NCBI RefSeq assembly: GCF_032056465.1
Contig: NZ_DAMBCL010000012.1
Length of the DNA: 64,000 nucleotides
Direction: 5' to 3' (one strand)
Origin: Mobilicoccus sp032056465
GTDB lineage: Bacteria > Actinomycetota > Actinomycetes > Actinomycetales > Dermatophilaceae
In this document: positions 1-9,069 of the stretch, in pieces
How the letters are laid out: every line of letters begins with the position of its first letter
How positions within the stretch are numbered: position 1 is the first letter of the stretch
The notes under the pieces: model-generated
Seen by the model: the letters and a program-made list of their open reading frames with translations, nothing else
The model's database searches: none
What the model was told of the DNA's origin: nothing
Made by a program: the position numbers and the translations under genes

Positions 1-597
1 ACCTGCTGCAGCGAGGCCGGCGAGGTTGCCGTGCAGGGCGAGAGCGACCGGCAGTCCGAGCAGACCCGCGACGACGAGGCGCGCGCTCAGCCACGCGTTG
101 TTCGTGAACACCTGCAGGAAGAAGCTCGCCGGGTGGTAGCGGCTGTAGTACTCGACGAAGGAGTGGTCGACGTACCGCCGCGCACCCTCCTCGCTGCCGG
201 CGGCGACCAGGGCCTCGGGATGCGCGGAGAGCCACCACCACGTTCCCGCGATGTAGAGCAGCGAGAACGCCATCACCCCGAGCCACCACCACCGCAACCG
301 GTACAGGGCGGCGGGAAAGCTGCGGGAGAAGAAGCGGAGGAGGCTCACGTGCGCGGGAGGACGGTATCCCTCCGTGAACGCCCGTGACCGCGCCCGCGCG
401 ACCAGCCAGGACAGGTACGGCACGAGATAGGGGTCCGGCGGGGACGTCGAATGCACGAGCGAGAGGTGCGTCGCCGTGCGTTGGTAGAGGGACACGAACT
501 CGTCGACCTCGGCGACCGAGGACGGAGGTCTGTCGCACAGCTCCTCGAGCCTCGACCACGTGTCACGGTGCACCGCGGCGAAGGCGTCGACGTCCAT
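1..597 (-). CDS. SpoIIM-like (DUF95) integral membrane protein, partial at C-terminus
   Basis: Reading leftwards from ATG at 597, 199 codons are visible before the window edge, so the C-terminal half is missing. The N-terminal ~95 residues are soluble, with an LYQRT motif near residue 37. A tryptophan-rich membrane segment follows at about 101-123, then a hydrophilic loop and a second segment from about 172 that continues off the window. This pattern, an FTNN motif and the divergent RDD gene match the actinobacterial stage II sporulation protein M family, which commonly sits beside RDD genes. Non-sporulating actinobacteria keep this family; its role there is not settled. The family call is good and the function is open. 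Confidence 0.8.
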   Translation of the reverse strand, partial: MDVDAFAAVHRDTWSRLEELCDRPPSSVAEVDEFVSLYQRTATHLSLVHSTSPPDPYLVPYLSWLVARARSRAFTEGYRPPAHVSLLRFFSRSFPAALYRLRWWWLGVMAFSLLYIAGTWWWLSAHPEALVAAGSEEGARRYVDHSFVEYYSRYHPASFFLQVFTNNAWLSARLVVAGLLGLPVALALHGNLAGLAAAG

Positions 598-847
598 CAG
601 CCCACTGTAGGGCCGCCACCTCCCCTCGGCCTCGCGGTGTCGGCCCTCCGGGACCACCCCTGGCGCAGGCCGCGGCCGGGACCTCACTCCCAGGGCGGGC
701 ATCACCGGCCCCACCACCGTCTCGGACGCCCCGCCACGTTCCGGATCCGGGGACGTCGCCGAGTGACCGAGCCGCGCTGCCGACGGCGGACGGCGCGGGC
801 GGACTCGGGGGCGCGGCGGTCGCGCGTGGGGGCTCTACGCTGGCGGC

Positions 848-1735
848 ATGGGATCGGGGACGCGTCGCGAACAGATGATCACGGGCGAGGGGGTCGTCGT
901 CGCCATCCCCATCGCCGGCCCGGCGATCCGGCTGGTGTCGGGGATCATCGACGTCATCGCGACGCTCCTCCTCGGATTCGCCGTGCTCTGGGCGGAGTCC
1001 AGCGTCATCGGGTCGGCGGGGCTCGACCTCGACGACGCCCTCAGCGCCGCGACGGCCGTCGTCACCGCGGTGTTCCTCCTCGTCGGGTTCCCCGTGACGT
1101 GCGAGGCCCTCAGCCACGGACGGACGCTCGGCAAACTCGCCACCGGCCTGCGCACCGTGCGCGACGACGGGGCCCCGGCCGACCTCCGGCGGCTGTTCAC
1201 CCGGCACCTCGTCGGGTCCGTCGAGGTGTGGGGCACCGGCGGTGCGGTGGCGGTCCTCACGCTGCTCTTCTCCCAGCCGACGAGACGCCTCGGGGACATG
1301 GCCGCAGGCACCTACGTCGCTCGGGACCGCGTCCGCCTCGCCCTCCCGCCCGAACCACGGACGGATCCCGCCCTCGCGGCCTGGGTCGAGCACGCCGACC
1401 TGTACGTCCCCGACGACCTCGCCGCCCTGGTCCGCGCCTCCCTCGCCCACCGGCGCGGGTTCAACGAGGCCGCCGCGGCCCGCGTGTCGCAGGAACTCGC
1501 CGACCGCCTGCGGGCCTGTGTTCGTCCCGCACCTCCGGCGGGGGCCCCGGACGCCGACGTCGTCGACGCGATCATGGCCGAGCGCCGCCGCCGGGAGACC
1601 CGGCGCCTCGTCCACCTCCAGGAGCGTCGCGCACGGCTGTTCCCGGCCGGGGCGGCGGTCACGGCCACCACGTCGGCGGCCGGGACCACGTCGGTCCCGA
1701 CGACGACGTCAGCCGGCCCCTCCGCCGGGGCATGA
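848..1735 (+). CDS. RDD family membrane protein
   Basis: 295 residues from ATG 848. The N-terminal ~150 residues form the RDD domain: an Arg-Leu-Val-Ser-Gly-Ile-Ile-Asp stretch near residue 30 stands where the family has its RxxD signature, followed by hydrophobic helices and a G-K-L-A-T-G-L-R motif. The C-terminal half is hydrophilic and Arg/Ala-rich and ends in a Thr/Ala-rich tail, as in other long actinobacterial members. RDD proteins are poorly understood; some are linked to ion exchange. The gene is divergent from the SpoIIM-like gene, with about 250 bp between the two starts, an arrangement seen in many actinobacteria. Confidence 0.85.
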   Translation: MGSGTRREQMITGEGVVVAIPIAGPAIRLVSGIIDVIATLLLGFAVLWAESSVIGSAGLDLDDALSAATAVVTAVFLLVGFPVTCEALSHGRTLGKLATGLRTVRDDGAPADLRRLFTRHLVGSVEVWGTGGAVAVLTLLFSQPTRRLGDMAAGTYVARDRVRLALPPEPRTDPALAAWVEHADLYVPDDLAALVRASLAHRRGFNEAAAARVSQELADRLRACVRPAPPAGAPDADVVDAIMAERRRRETRRLVHLQERRARLFPAGAAVTATTSAAGTTSVPTTTSAGPSAGA

Positions 1736-1882
1736 CCACCCCGGCGCGCCTCCACCCCACCGCGCCCGACACCGACCCCGACACCCACCCCGACCCCGAG
1801 GTCTCGCACGATGCCGTGCGGTCCTGCGTCCGGCCCTGCCGGTGATCGCCGGAGGTCTCCCGCCCGTCCCGCGTCGAGAGCC

Positions 1883-3106
1883 TCAGACGATCGGAGGAAG
1901 GGCGGCGCCGCCGCGGGCCGCGAGGGCAGCGAACGGCAGGGAGGCGTAGGTGCGGGCGCCGATGGCGATGGCCCGCTCGTCGATGACGAGATCACCGCGG
2001 TGGAGGTCGTAGGTGGGCCCCCCGGGCGTACGGGTCCCGAGACGGCCGAGAGCCCCCTCACGGTTCATCACGAGCCACGCGAAGTCCTCGCCGCCGAGGG
2101 ACTGCTCGGTGGGCACGGCCCCCGCGTTCCCCAAGAGGGCGACGGTCACGGCGCTGAGCGCGTCGATCCCCCACTGGGTGTTGACGACGGGCGGCACGCC
2201 GGGCACGTGCCGCAGTTCGGCCTCGACGCCGTAGGGCGCGACGACCGCCTCGACGAGTTCCTGCAGCAGCGGGCCGATGCCCTGCCAGGCGCTCGCGTCG
2301 AGCATCCGCAGGGTGCCCGTGACCTCGCCGGACTCCGGGATGACGTTGGGCACCCCGCCCGCATGGACCCCGCCCCACACGAGCAGCGCACCGGCTCGCG
2401 GGTCGAGGCGACGCGACAGGACACCGGGAAGATCGCAGATGACCTTGCCCAGCGCGAACGTGAGGTCCTCGGTGAGGAACGGGCGTGAGGTGTGCCCGCC
2501 GTGGCCGGTGAGGCGCACGGTGACCTGGTCACCCGCCGCCGTGATCGGGCCGACCCGGAGCCCGATCTCCCCGAGGTCGCGGCGCGGGTCACAGTGGAGG
2601 GCGAAGACGATGTCGACGTCGTCGACGAGGCCCTTCTCGAGGACGATGTGCGCCCCTCCCGGCATCGACTCCTCGGCCGGTTGGAACAGCAACCGGACAG
2701 CCACGCCCAACCGGCGCAACTCGTTCTCGTGCGCGTGCAGGGCGAGGGCCGCGCCGAGCAGTGCTGTGGTGTGCACGTCGTGGCCGCACGCGTGCGCCGT
2801 GCCCTTGCGGCGGGACGCGAAGGGCAGCCCGGTGCGTTCGGTGAGGGGAAGTGCGTCGATGTCCGCACGCAGGCCGACGCGCAACGTCGGCGAGGTGGCC
2901 CCCAGGTCGACGACCACGCCCGTCTGGTCGAGCCGCTCGGCCGGGATGCCGGCCGACTCGAGCCGTTCCATGATGGCGCGTGTCGTGCGCACCTCCTGCC
3001 AGGAGGGCTCGGGGTTGCGATGCAGGTCCCGGCGGAACGCGACGAGTTCACCCTCGTGAGACGTCACCACCGCGGAGACGGCGTCGATCAATGACTGGAG
3101 GTCCAC
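1883..3106 (-). CDS. M20 family amidohydrolase (N-acyl amino acid hydrolase type)
   Basis: 407 residues. The M20D-type metal-site motif A-C-G-H-D-V-H lies at about residues 106-112 (Cys107, His109, His112), followed by P-A-E-E-S and a C-terminal G-G-E-D-F-A-W motif that supplies further metal or dimer-lid residues. The family removes acyl groups from N-acyl amino acids (hippurate, IAA-amino acid and N-acetyl-diaminopimelate type substrates) with two metal ions. There is no signal peptide, so it is cytosolic. It is convergent with the RDD gene and stands alone; the substrate cannot be read from context. Confidence 0.88.
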   Translation of the reverse strand: MDLQSLIDAVSAVVTSHEGELVAFRRDLHRNPEPSWQEVRTTRAIMERLESAGIPAERLDQTGVVVDLGATSPTLRVGLRADIDALPLTERTGLPFASRRKGTAHACGHDVHTTALLGAALALHAHENELRRLGVAVRLLFQPAEESMPGGAHIVLEKGLVDDVDIVFALHCDPRRDLGEIGLRVGPITAAGDQVTVRLTGHGGHTSRPFLTEDLTFALGKVICDLPGVLSRRLDPRAGALLVWGGVHAGGVPNVIPESGEVTGTLRMLDASAWQGIGPLLQELVEAVVAPYGVEAELRHVPGVPPVVNTQWGIDALSAVTVALLGNAGAVPTEQSLGGEDFAWLVMNREGALGRLGTRTPGGPTYDLHRGDLVIDERAIAIGARTYASLPFAALAARGGAALPPIV

Positions 3107-3218
3107 AATTCGTCGAGTCTAGGCCCGCGCGCGCCGTGCCGCCGACTCCGGGCGTACGGGCGGTCGCAGGTCACACCCGCGGGCGTCGGGCGCGCGCCGG
3201 CCCAGGACGCGCACGCGG

Positions 3219-3254
3219 CGGGGGCGGCACCACGCGAGAGTGGTGCCGCCCCCG
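3219..3254 (-). terminator. Intrinsic terminator-like hairpin after the mutase large-chain gene
   Basis: A perfect 15-bp stem (3219-3233 pairing with 3240-3254) with a 6-base GCGAGA loop lies about 27 bases past the stop of the methylmalonyl-CoA mutase gene. No T-run follows, which is normal for high-GC actinobacteria. Confidence 0.75.
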
Positions 3255-3280
3255 ATCCGTCGTGGACGCGAGAGATCGAC

Positions 3281-4870
3281 TCAGAACGCGTCGACCGGGG
3301 TGTACATGCCCCAGACGTCGCGGAGGGCGTTGCTGACCTCGCCGCCGGTCGCGTGCGCGGCGAGCGCCTCCTTCATCGGGTACAGCAGGTTGTCCTTGCC
3401 CTCGGCCGCGCGCTTGAGCTCGCCGAGCGCCTGCTCGACCTTGCCGTTGTCACGGTCGGCGCGCAGCTTGGCGAGACGCTCGTGCTGCTCGGCCTCGATG
3501 GCCGGGTCGACCTTGAGGGGCTCGTACTTCTCCTCCTCGTCGATCTGATACTTGTTCAGGCCGACGACGATGCGCTCGCCGGAGTCGATCTTGAGCTGCT
3601 GGTCGTAGGCCGAGCGCTCGATCTCCTGCTTCTGGAAGCCCTCCTCGATGGCCGCCGCCGCGCCGCCCTTGTCGTCGACCGCCTGGATGAGCTCCCAGAT
3701 CGCCGTCTCGAGCTCGTCGGTGAGGGACTCGACGACGTAGCTGCCCGCGAACGGGTCGACGGTCTTGCAGACGTCGGTCTCGTAGGCGATGACCTGCTGG
3801 GTCCGCAGGGCGAGTCGGGCCGCCTTCTGGGTGGGTAGCGCGATGGCCTCGTCGAAGGAGTTGGTGTGCAGTGACTGCGTGCCGCCGAGGACGGCGGCGA
3901 GACCCTGCAGCGAGACGCGGATGAGGTTGACCTCGGGCTGCTGCGCCGTGAGCTGCACGCCGGCGGTCTGGGTGTGGAAGCGGAGCATCTGGCTCTTGGG
4001 GTTCTGCGCCCCGAACTCCTCCTTCATGATGCGCGCCCAGATGCGACGGGCCGCACGGAACTTCGCGACCTCCTCGAGCAGCGTCGTGCGGGCGACGAAG
4101 AAGAACGACAGACGCGGGGCGAACGTGTCGACGTCGAGCCCGGCGGCCTGTGCGGCCTTGACGTACTCCTTGGCGTTCGCGAGCGTGAACGCGACCTCCT
4201 GCGCAGGCGTGGCCCCGGCCTCGGCCATGTGGTAGCCGGAGATCGAGATCGTGTTCCAGCGGGGCATCTCGGTGGAGCAGTAGCCGAAGATGTCGCTGAT
4301 GAGGCGCAGCGACTCCTTGGGCGGGTAGATGTAGGTGCCGCGGGCGATGTACTCCTTGAGCACGTCGTTCTGGATGGTGCCCGCGAGCTTGGTGGAGTCG
4401 ACGCCCTGCTCGGCCGCGACGAGCTGGTACATGAGCAGCAGCGTGGAGGCGGGGGCGTTGATGGTCATCGACGTCGAGATGTCGCCGAGGGGCAGCCCGT
4501 CGAAGAGCACCCGCATGTCGTCGACCGAGTCGATCGCGACGCCGACCTTGCCGACCTCACCCGAGGCGAGGGGGGCGTCGGAGTCGTAGCCCATCTGCGT
4601 GGGCAGGTCGAAGGCGACCGAGAGGCCACCGGTGCCGGCGGCGACGAGCTGCTTGTAGCGCTCGTTGGACTCCTTGGCGGTGCCGAACCCCGCGTACTGC
4701 CGCATCGTCCAGGGACGTCCGGTGTACATCGTGGGGTAGACGCCGCGCGTGAACGGATACTTGCCGGGCTGGCCGAGCCGCGCCTCGGGGTCGAACCCCT
4801 CCAGGTCGGCGGCGGAGTAGACCGAACGCATCTCCAGGTCGGACTCAGTACGTGCCGTGGATTCACCCAT
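3281..4870 (-). CDS. Methylmalonyl-CoA mutase, large (catalytic) chain without B12 domain
   Basis: 529 residues, covering only the TIM-barrel substrate domain; the cobalamin domain is absent and is supplied by a separate gene at 27583-27984. Residues that set substrate choice in P. shermanii mutase (Arg82, Tyr89, Arg207) align by motif and spacing to Arg52, Tyr59 (R-P-W-T-M-R-Q-Y) and Arg177 (I-A-R-G-T-Y). Isobutyryl-CoA mutases have Phe and Gln at the last two, so methylmalonyl-CoA is the predicted substrate. The catalytic S-G-Y-H-M motif is present. The enzyme isomerises (R)-methylmalonyl-CoA to succinyl-CoA. The start ATG at 4870 lies 7 bases below a TACGCT -10 box, which suggests a leaderless mRNA. 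Confidence 0.93.
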   Translation of the reverse strand: MGESTARTESDLEMRSVYSAADLEGFDPEARLGQPGKYPFTRGVYPTMYTGRPWTMRQYAGFGTAKESNERYKQLVAAGTGGLSVAFDLPTQMGYDSDAPLASGEVGKVGVAIDSVDDMRVLFDGLPLGDISTSMTINAPASTLLLMYQLVAAEQGVDSTKLAGTIQNDVLKEYIARGTYIYPPKESLRLISDIFGYCSTEMPRWNTISISGYHMAEAGATPAQEVAFTLANAKEYVKAAQAAGLDVDTFAPRLSFFFVARTTLLEEVAKFRAARRIWARIMKEEFGAQNPKSQMLRFHTQTAGVQLTAQQPEVNLIRVSLQGLAAVLGGTQSLHTNSFDEAIALPTQKAARLALRTQQVIAYETDVCKTVDPFAGSYVVESLTDELETAIWELIQAVDDKGGAAAAIEEGFQKQEIERSAYDQQLKIDSGERIVVGLNKYQIDEEEKYEPLKVDPAIEAEQHERLAKLRADRDNGKVEQALGELKRAAEGKDNLLYPMKEALAAHATGGEVSNALRDVWGMYTPVDAF

Positions 4871-4887
4871 GTGCCACAGCGTAGACG
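4861..4887 (-). promoter_or_regulatory. Putative leaderless promoter/start region shared with the B12-chain gene
   Basis: These 27 bases match 27975-28001 at 25 positions, including CTACGCTGTGGCACATG. On the minus strand TACGCT (4883-4878) fits an actinobacterial -10 box with 7 bases to the ATG, so transcription may begin at the start codon. TGTGGCACA is itself an odd palindrome and could be an operator. There is no convincing -35. Confidence 0.6.
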
Positions 4888-4905
4888 CGCGGAGGGCCTT
4901 ATCGG

Positions 4906-4953
4906 GACGTGAGCGGGGTGCGAGGACCTAGGTCCTCGCACCCCGCTCACGTC
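4906..4953. repeat. Perfect 48-bp palindrome, probable manC terminator
   Basis: Every base from 4906 to 4929 pairs with 4930 to 4953; the centre is CCTAGG. It starts 24 bases after the manC stop and ends about 20 bases before the -10 box of the mutase gene. As RNA it would fold into a hairpin of over 20 bp with almost no loop. Probable bidirectional terminator or insulator. Confidence 0.85.
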
Positions 4954-4976
4954 TGCTCCGGTGTCGCACCCGCCGT

Positions 4977-6167
4977 TCAGGTGAGGTCGGTGCGCCCCGA
5001 GGCCTTGAGGGTGTCAACGACGTTCTTGACGTGCTGCGCACGACCGCGCGTGGTGACGAGGAGAGCGTCGGGGGTGTCGACGACGACGACGTCGTCCATG
5101 CCGATGATGGACACGAGCCGGTCCGTGCGCGAGGCGACGATGCCGGTCGAGTCGACCGAGACGACGTCGGCCGTTCCCACGGTGTGGAGGGCGTGCTCGT
5201 CGCCCCGGCCGTCGTGGCGGGCGCCGTTCGCGCCGGTGGAGTCGTCCGCGCCGTTCGCGCCCGCGGACCCGGCCGCCCCGATCTCCGCGGACTCGACGGC
5301 GGCGGCCGTCGCGAGGAGCGTGGCGAGGGAGTGGAAGTCGCCGATGTCGTCCCAGGGGACGTCGCACCGCACGACGGCGACGCGGCCGGCGGCGGCCGCG
5401 GGCTCGGCGACGGCGTGGTCGATGGCGATGCGCTCGAGGGTCTCCCACTCCTGCTCGAGCAGCGCGGGGTCGGCGGCGATGCGGCGCAGGCCCGCGGCGA
5501 GATCGGGGTGCCACTGCGCGAGCAGGTCGAGCAACACGCCCGCCTTGACGACGAACATCCCCGCGTTCCACCGGAACTCGCCGGTCGCGAGGTAGGACTC
5601 GGCCGTACGCACGTCGGGCTTCTCGACGAACTCGACGACCGCGCGCGCTTCCGGCGCACCGGGCACGTCGAGCGCGTCCCCTTCACGGATGTACCCGAAT
5701 CCCGTTGCCGGGTAAGTGGGCTCGATGCCCAACGTGACGAGGTACCCCTCCTGGGCGACCGCCACCGCCTGCTCGACGAGAGAGCGGAACCGCTCCTCCT
5801 CGCCGACGACGTGGTCGGCCGCGAACGACCCGATGAGCGCCCCGGGGTCCTGGCGTTCGATGACGGCGGCGGCCCAGCCGATCGCGGCCATCGAGTCGCG
5901 GGGCGAGGGCTCGGCGAGGAGCCGTTCGCGCGCGACCTGGGGCACCTGCTCGGCGACGGCGTCGACATGCCGCGCGCCGGTGACGACGACGAGTCGTTCC
6001 CCCGCGAGGGGTTCCAGACGGTCGACGGTCGACTGGATGAGGGTACGGCCCGTCCCCAGCAGGTCGTGCAGGAACTTGGGGGCGCCGGCCCTCGAGAGAG
6101 GCCACAGGCGCGTCCCCGCTCCCCCTGCGGGAATGACGCACCAGAAGTGGTCCCGGATATCGGTCAT
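4977..6167 (-). CDS. manC: Mannose-1-phosphate guanylyltransferase
   Basis: 396 residues. It makes GDP-mannose from mannose-1-phosphate and GTP. The N-terminal nucleotidyltransferase signature G-G-A-G-T-R-L-W-P-L-S-R lies at about residues 16-27, and F-V-E-K-P and W-N-A-G-M-F complete the active site. There is no C-terminal phosphomannose isomerase cupin, so it is the short monofunctional form. A Gly/Ala/Asn-rich low-complexity insert at roughly residues 275-310 is unusual. It is divergent from a GDP-mannose-type glycosyltransferase, which fits supply of donor sugar for envelope lipoglycans. Confidence 0.93.
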   Translation of the reverse strand: MTDIRDHFWCVIPAGGAGTRLWPLSRAGAPKFLHDLLGTGRTLIQSTVDRLEPLAGERLVVVTGARHVDAVAEQVPQVARERLLAEPSPRDSMAAIGWAAAVIERQDPGALIGSFAADHVVGEEERFRSLVEQAVAVAQEGYLVTLGIEPTYPATGFGYIREGDALDVPGAPEARAVVEFVEKPDVRTAESYLATGEFRWNAGMFVVKAGVLLDLLAQWHPDLAAGLRRIAADPALLEQEWETLERIAIDHAVAEPAAAAGRVAVVRCDVPWDDIGDFHSLATLLATAAAVESAEIGAAGSAGANGADDSTGANGARHDGRGDEHALHTVGTADVVSVDSTGIVASRTDRLVSIIGMDDVVVVDTPDALLVTTRGRAQHVKNVVDTLKASGRTDLT

Positions 6168-6450
6168 GCGGTCACGGTAGACGAATCCTGGACGGTCGAT
6201 CGACTCGGTGGGATACCACGGAGCGTCTCCGGACGAGGTGCCGGGCGGCGGCCGAGGCCGAGCCGGCGCGGCCCTGGAACCGGGTCGACACGGAGCGCCC
6301 GCTCGGCACAGCGGGATCCCCCGTTCGTGAACGGCAGGCCGACACCGGCCGATGCCCCGGTGAAGCGCTCACCGAACCGGACGCCTGGTGGTCACCCGAC
6401 CCACCTGTCGGGGTCGTCGCGAGGAAACCGGCCCGTCCGACAGTGACACC

Positions 6451-7578
6451 GTGCGTATCGCCATCGTGACGGAGTCCTTCCTCCCCTCGCTGAACGGTGT
6501 GACGACCAGCGTGTGCCGGGTGCTCGACCACCTCCGGGCCCGCGGCCACGAGGCGATCGTCGTCGCCCCCTCCCCCGCCCCCCGGGAGTACCACGGGTTC
6601 CCCGTGAGAGGGGTGACGAGTGTGCCGGTCCGCCAGTTCCAGGTCGGTCTGCCCACTCCCGAGATCGAGGCGATCCTCGCCGACTTCGCCCCCGACGTCG
6701 TCCATGTCGCCTCACCGTTCTTCCTCGGGGCGCGGGGCCTCGTGGCCGCCCGCGACCTGGGCATCCCTGCGGTGGCGATCTACCAGACCGACATGGCCGC
6801 CTACGTCCTCCAGCACGGCGGCGCGGCGGGCCGGCCCGCCGCCCGCGCGACCTGGCGGTACCTGCGCTGGGTGCACTCCCTCGCCCACCTCAACCTCGCC
6901 CCCTCGTCCGCGGCCCTCGCGGATCTGCGCCGCAACGGCGTCGCCGACACCGGGTTGTGGGGCCGTGGCGTCGACACCGCCCTGTTCCACCCCGGGTGGC
7001 GCGACGATGCGGGGTGCCGGGCGCTGCGCCGCTCCCTCGCCCCTCGCGGCGAGACGATCGTCGGATACGTCGGCCGACTCGCGCCGGAGAAGGAACTCGA
7101 CCGGCTCCGACCCCTGCTGGACCTGCCGGGTGTGCGGATCGCGATCACCGGTGACGGCCCCTCGCGCGCCGCCCTGCGCTCGCTCATGCCGGGCGCGACG
7201 TTCCTCGGGCGACGCGAGGGCGACGACCTGGCGCGGGCCTACGCCGCGTGCGACGTGTTCGTCCACACCGGCACCCACGAAACCTTCGGACAGACCCTGC
7301 AGGAGGGCGCCGCGACCGGTCTGCCGATCGTCGCCCCCCGGCGCGGCGGACCCATCGACCTCGTCGACCACGGGCGCACGGGCCTGCTGTTCGACCCGGA
7401 CGACCCCGCCGACCTGCGGCGGTGCATCGAGTCGCTCACCGTCGCCGAGGACGCCTGGGAGCGCCGCGCGGTGATGGGTGAGGCGGCTCTCCAGAAGGTC
7501 TCCGGACGCTCGTGGCAGCGACTCGTCGACGACCTCATCGGTCACTACAGGGCCCTCGCGCACGTCCCGGTCGGCTGA
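6451..7578 (+). CDS. GT4 glycosyltransferase, MgtA-like GDP-mannose-dependent mannosyltransferase
   Basis: About 375 residues from GTG 6451, where the Rossmann start V-R-I-A-I-V-T-E-S-F begins; an upstream GTG at 6388 would add 21 residues unlike the family. N-terminal S-L-N-G-V-T-T-S-V is the acceptor-site loop and the C-terminal G-T-H-E-T-F-G-Q-T-L-Q-E is the GT4 E-x7-E donor motif. Actinobacterial MgtA/PimB-type enzymes add mannose from GDP-mannose to glycolipid anchors. Its divergence from manC supports GDP-mannose as donor. The exact acceptor cannot be read from sequence. Confidence 0.85.
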   Translation: MRIAIVTESFLPSLNGVTTSVCRVLDHLRARGHEAIVVAPSPAPREYHGFPVRGVTSVPVRQFQVGLPTPEIEAILADFAPDVVHVASPFFLGARGLVAARDLGIPAVAIYQTDMAAYVLQHGGAAGRPAARATWRYLRWVHSLAHLNLAPSSAALADLRRNGVADTGLWGRGVDTALFHPGWRDDAGCRALRRSLAPRGETIVGYVGRLAPEKELDRLRPLLDLPGVRIAITGDGPSRAALRSLMPGATFLGRREGDDLARAYAACDVFVHTGTHETFGQTLQEGAATGLPIVAPRRGGPIDLVDHGRTGLLFDPDDPADLRRCIESLTVAEDAWERRAVMGEAALQKVSGRSWQRLVDDLIGHYRALAHVPVG

Positions 7579-7773
7579 GGACGCACGTGCCGGGGGCGCC
7601 GACGGCCCGCCGTCGGGGCGAGCCGTCGCGGCCGCGGTCCCGCCCCGGACCCCGACCGGGTCGTGGGGCCGACGGCGCCGAGCCCGAGGGCGGAATCGTG
7701 GGCGCGACCGGGTGACCTGCAGGGATCCGCTACTCTCGGTGAAGGGGACGCATTCATCGGCATCGGGGAGGAC

Positions 7774-9012
7774 ATGTTGAACCCGCGCCAGCGCGCCTGC
7801 ACGGCGCTCGTCGCCGTCGCCGTCTGCACCGCTCCTGTGGCCGCCGCGGCCACCCCGACACCGTCGCCGACGCCCCCGCCGGGCTCGGTCTCGACCCCCG
7901 CCGGCGAGACCACCCCTCCCCCGACGCCCTCACCGACGTCGACGATCGGCGGGAGGACCCTGCTGCGGCCGGGTGTCATCTATCGGATGCCCGCGGGCAC
8001 CCCGGCGCCCCCGGAGTTGCGGGCGGCCTCCTACGTCGTCGCAGACCTCGACGACGGCCGCGTCATCCTCGCCAAGGACGCCCACGTCCAGTCCCGGCCG
8101 GCCTCGACGCTCAAGGCGCTCACCGCCCTCACGGTCGCCCCGCAGCTCCCGCCGACACGCGTCGTCCTCGGCACGCCGGCGGACACGGCCATCGACGGCA
8201 CGAAGGTCGGCATCCTGCCGGGGCAGGAGTACACGGTCCACCAGCTGCTCACCGGGTTGCTGCTCCAGTCCGGCAACGACGCCGCCGAGGCCCTCGCCCG
8301 CGCCAACGGCGGGGTACCCGTCACGGCCCGGCAGATGACCGAGCGCGCCCACGCGTTGGGGGCGCTCGACACCTTCGCCAAGAACCCCAGCGGCCTCGAC
8401 GCCACCGGGCAGCTCACCTCGGCCTACGACCTCGCGCTCATCGGCCGCGCCGCCGTCAACGACCCCGTCGTCGCCCCGTACCTCACGACGAAGACCGCCG
8501 AGTTCCCCGGCGCGCGCACCGCCGGCAAGGGCAGCCGGCGCGAGCGGTTTCAGATCGGCAACCACAACCGCCTGCTGTGGAACTACGACGGGATGATCGG
8601 CGTCAAGAACGGCTTCACCAAGGCCGCCGGGCAGACCTACATCGGCGCGGCCCGCCGCGGCGAGCACGCCTACGTCATCTCCTATCTCGGCGGCGCCGGT
8701 GTGGGATGGCGCGATGCCGCAGCCGTCCTCGACTGGGCCTTCGCGAACGGACCCAAGGGCCAACCGGTCGGGCGTCTCGTCGACCCCGCGACGTTCGACC
8801 CCGCCCAGACCCCGCCCGTCGCGCCCGTCGAGAGCGAGGCGACCGAGGGCCCGGAGGCGCCCGCCCAGACCCTCGGTGCGCTCGACCTGTCGCCGGACAG
8901 CGGCCAGGGGCGGCTCGCGCTCCTCGGCGCGGGAGCGGTCGCCCTCGTCGCCGGTGGCGTCCTCGCCTCGCTGCGCGTGCGTCGACTCCGCGCCCGCGGC
9001 CGCCGGGGCTGA
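7774..9012 (+). CDS. dacA: D-alanyl-D-alanine carboxypeptidase (S11 family)
   Basis: 412 residues from ATG 7774 (GGGGAG ribosome site just upstream). A short signal peptide (about 1-26) is followed by a Pro/Thr-rich linker. Penicillin-binding motifs are S-T-L-K at 111-114, S-G-N at 166-168 and K-N-G-F-T in place of KTG. The C-terminus has a hydrophobic anchor of about 20 residues ending in basic residues. It trims the terminal D-Ala from peptidoglycan pentapeptides at the outer membrane face. The KNG variant of the third motif differs from the usual KTG but still offers Lys and Gly. Confidence 0.92.
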   Translation: MLNPRQRACTALVAVAVCTAPVAAAATPTPSPTPPPGSVSTPAGETTPPPTPSPTSTIGGRTLLRPGVIYRMPAGTPAPPELRAASYVVADLDDGRVILAKDAHVQSRPASTLKALTALTVAPQLPPTRVVLGTPADTAIDGTKVGILPGQEYTVHQLLTGLLLQSGNDAAEALARANGGVPVTARQMTERAHALGALDTFAKNPSGLDATGQLTSAYDLALIGRAAVNDPVVAPYLTTKTAEFPGARTAGKGSRRERFQIGNHNRLLWNYDGMIGVKNGFTKAAGQTYIGAARRGEHAYVISYLGGAGVGWRDAAAVLDWAFANGPKGQPVGRLVDPATFDPAQTPPVAPVESEATEGPEAPAQTLGALDLSPDSGQGRLALLGAGAVALVAGGVLASLRVRRLRARGRRG

Positions 9013-9069
9013 CCCGCACCACACCCGCCTCGAACCAGGGTCGTGCGCACCCCCTCGGGTGAGGAGACC

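Noticed and set aside
1750..1800. Short CCCGAC-type repeats after the RDD gene.
   Set aside because: Irregular low-complexity sequence, too degenerate for a defined repeat or CRISPR.
3281..4870. Annotation of the mutase large chain as isobutyryl-CoA mutase.
   Set aside because: The positions that are Phe and Gln in IcmA are Tyr59 and Arg177 here.
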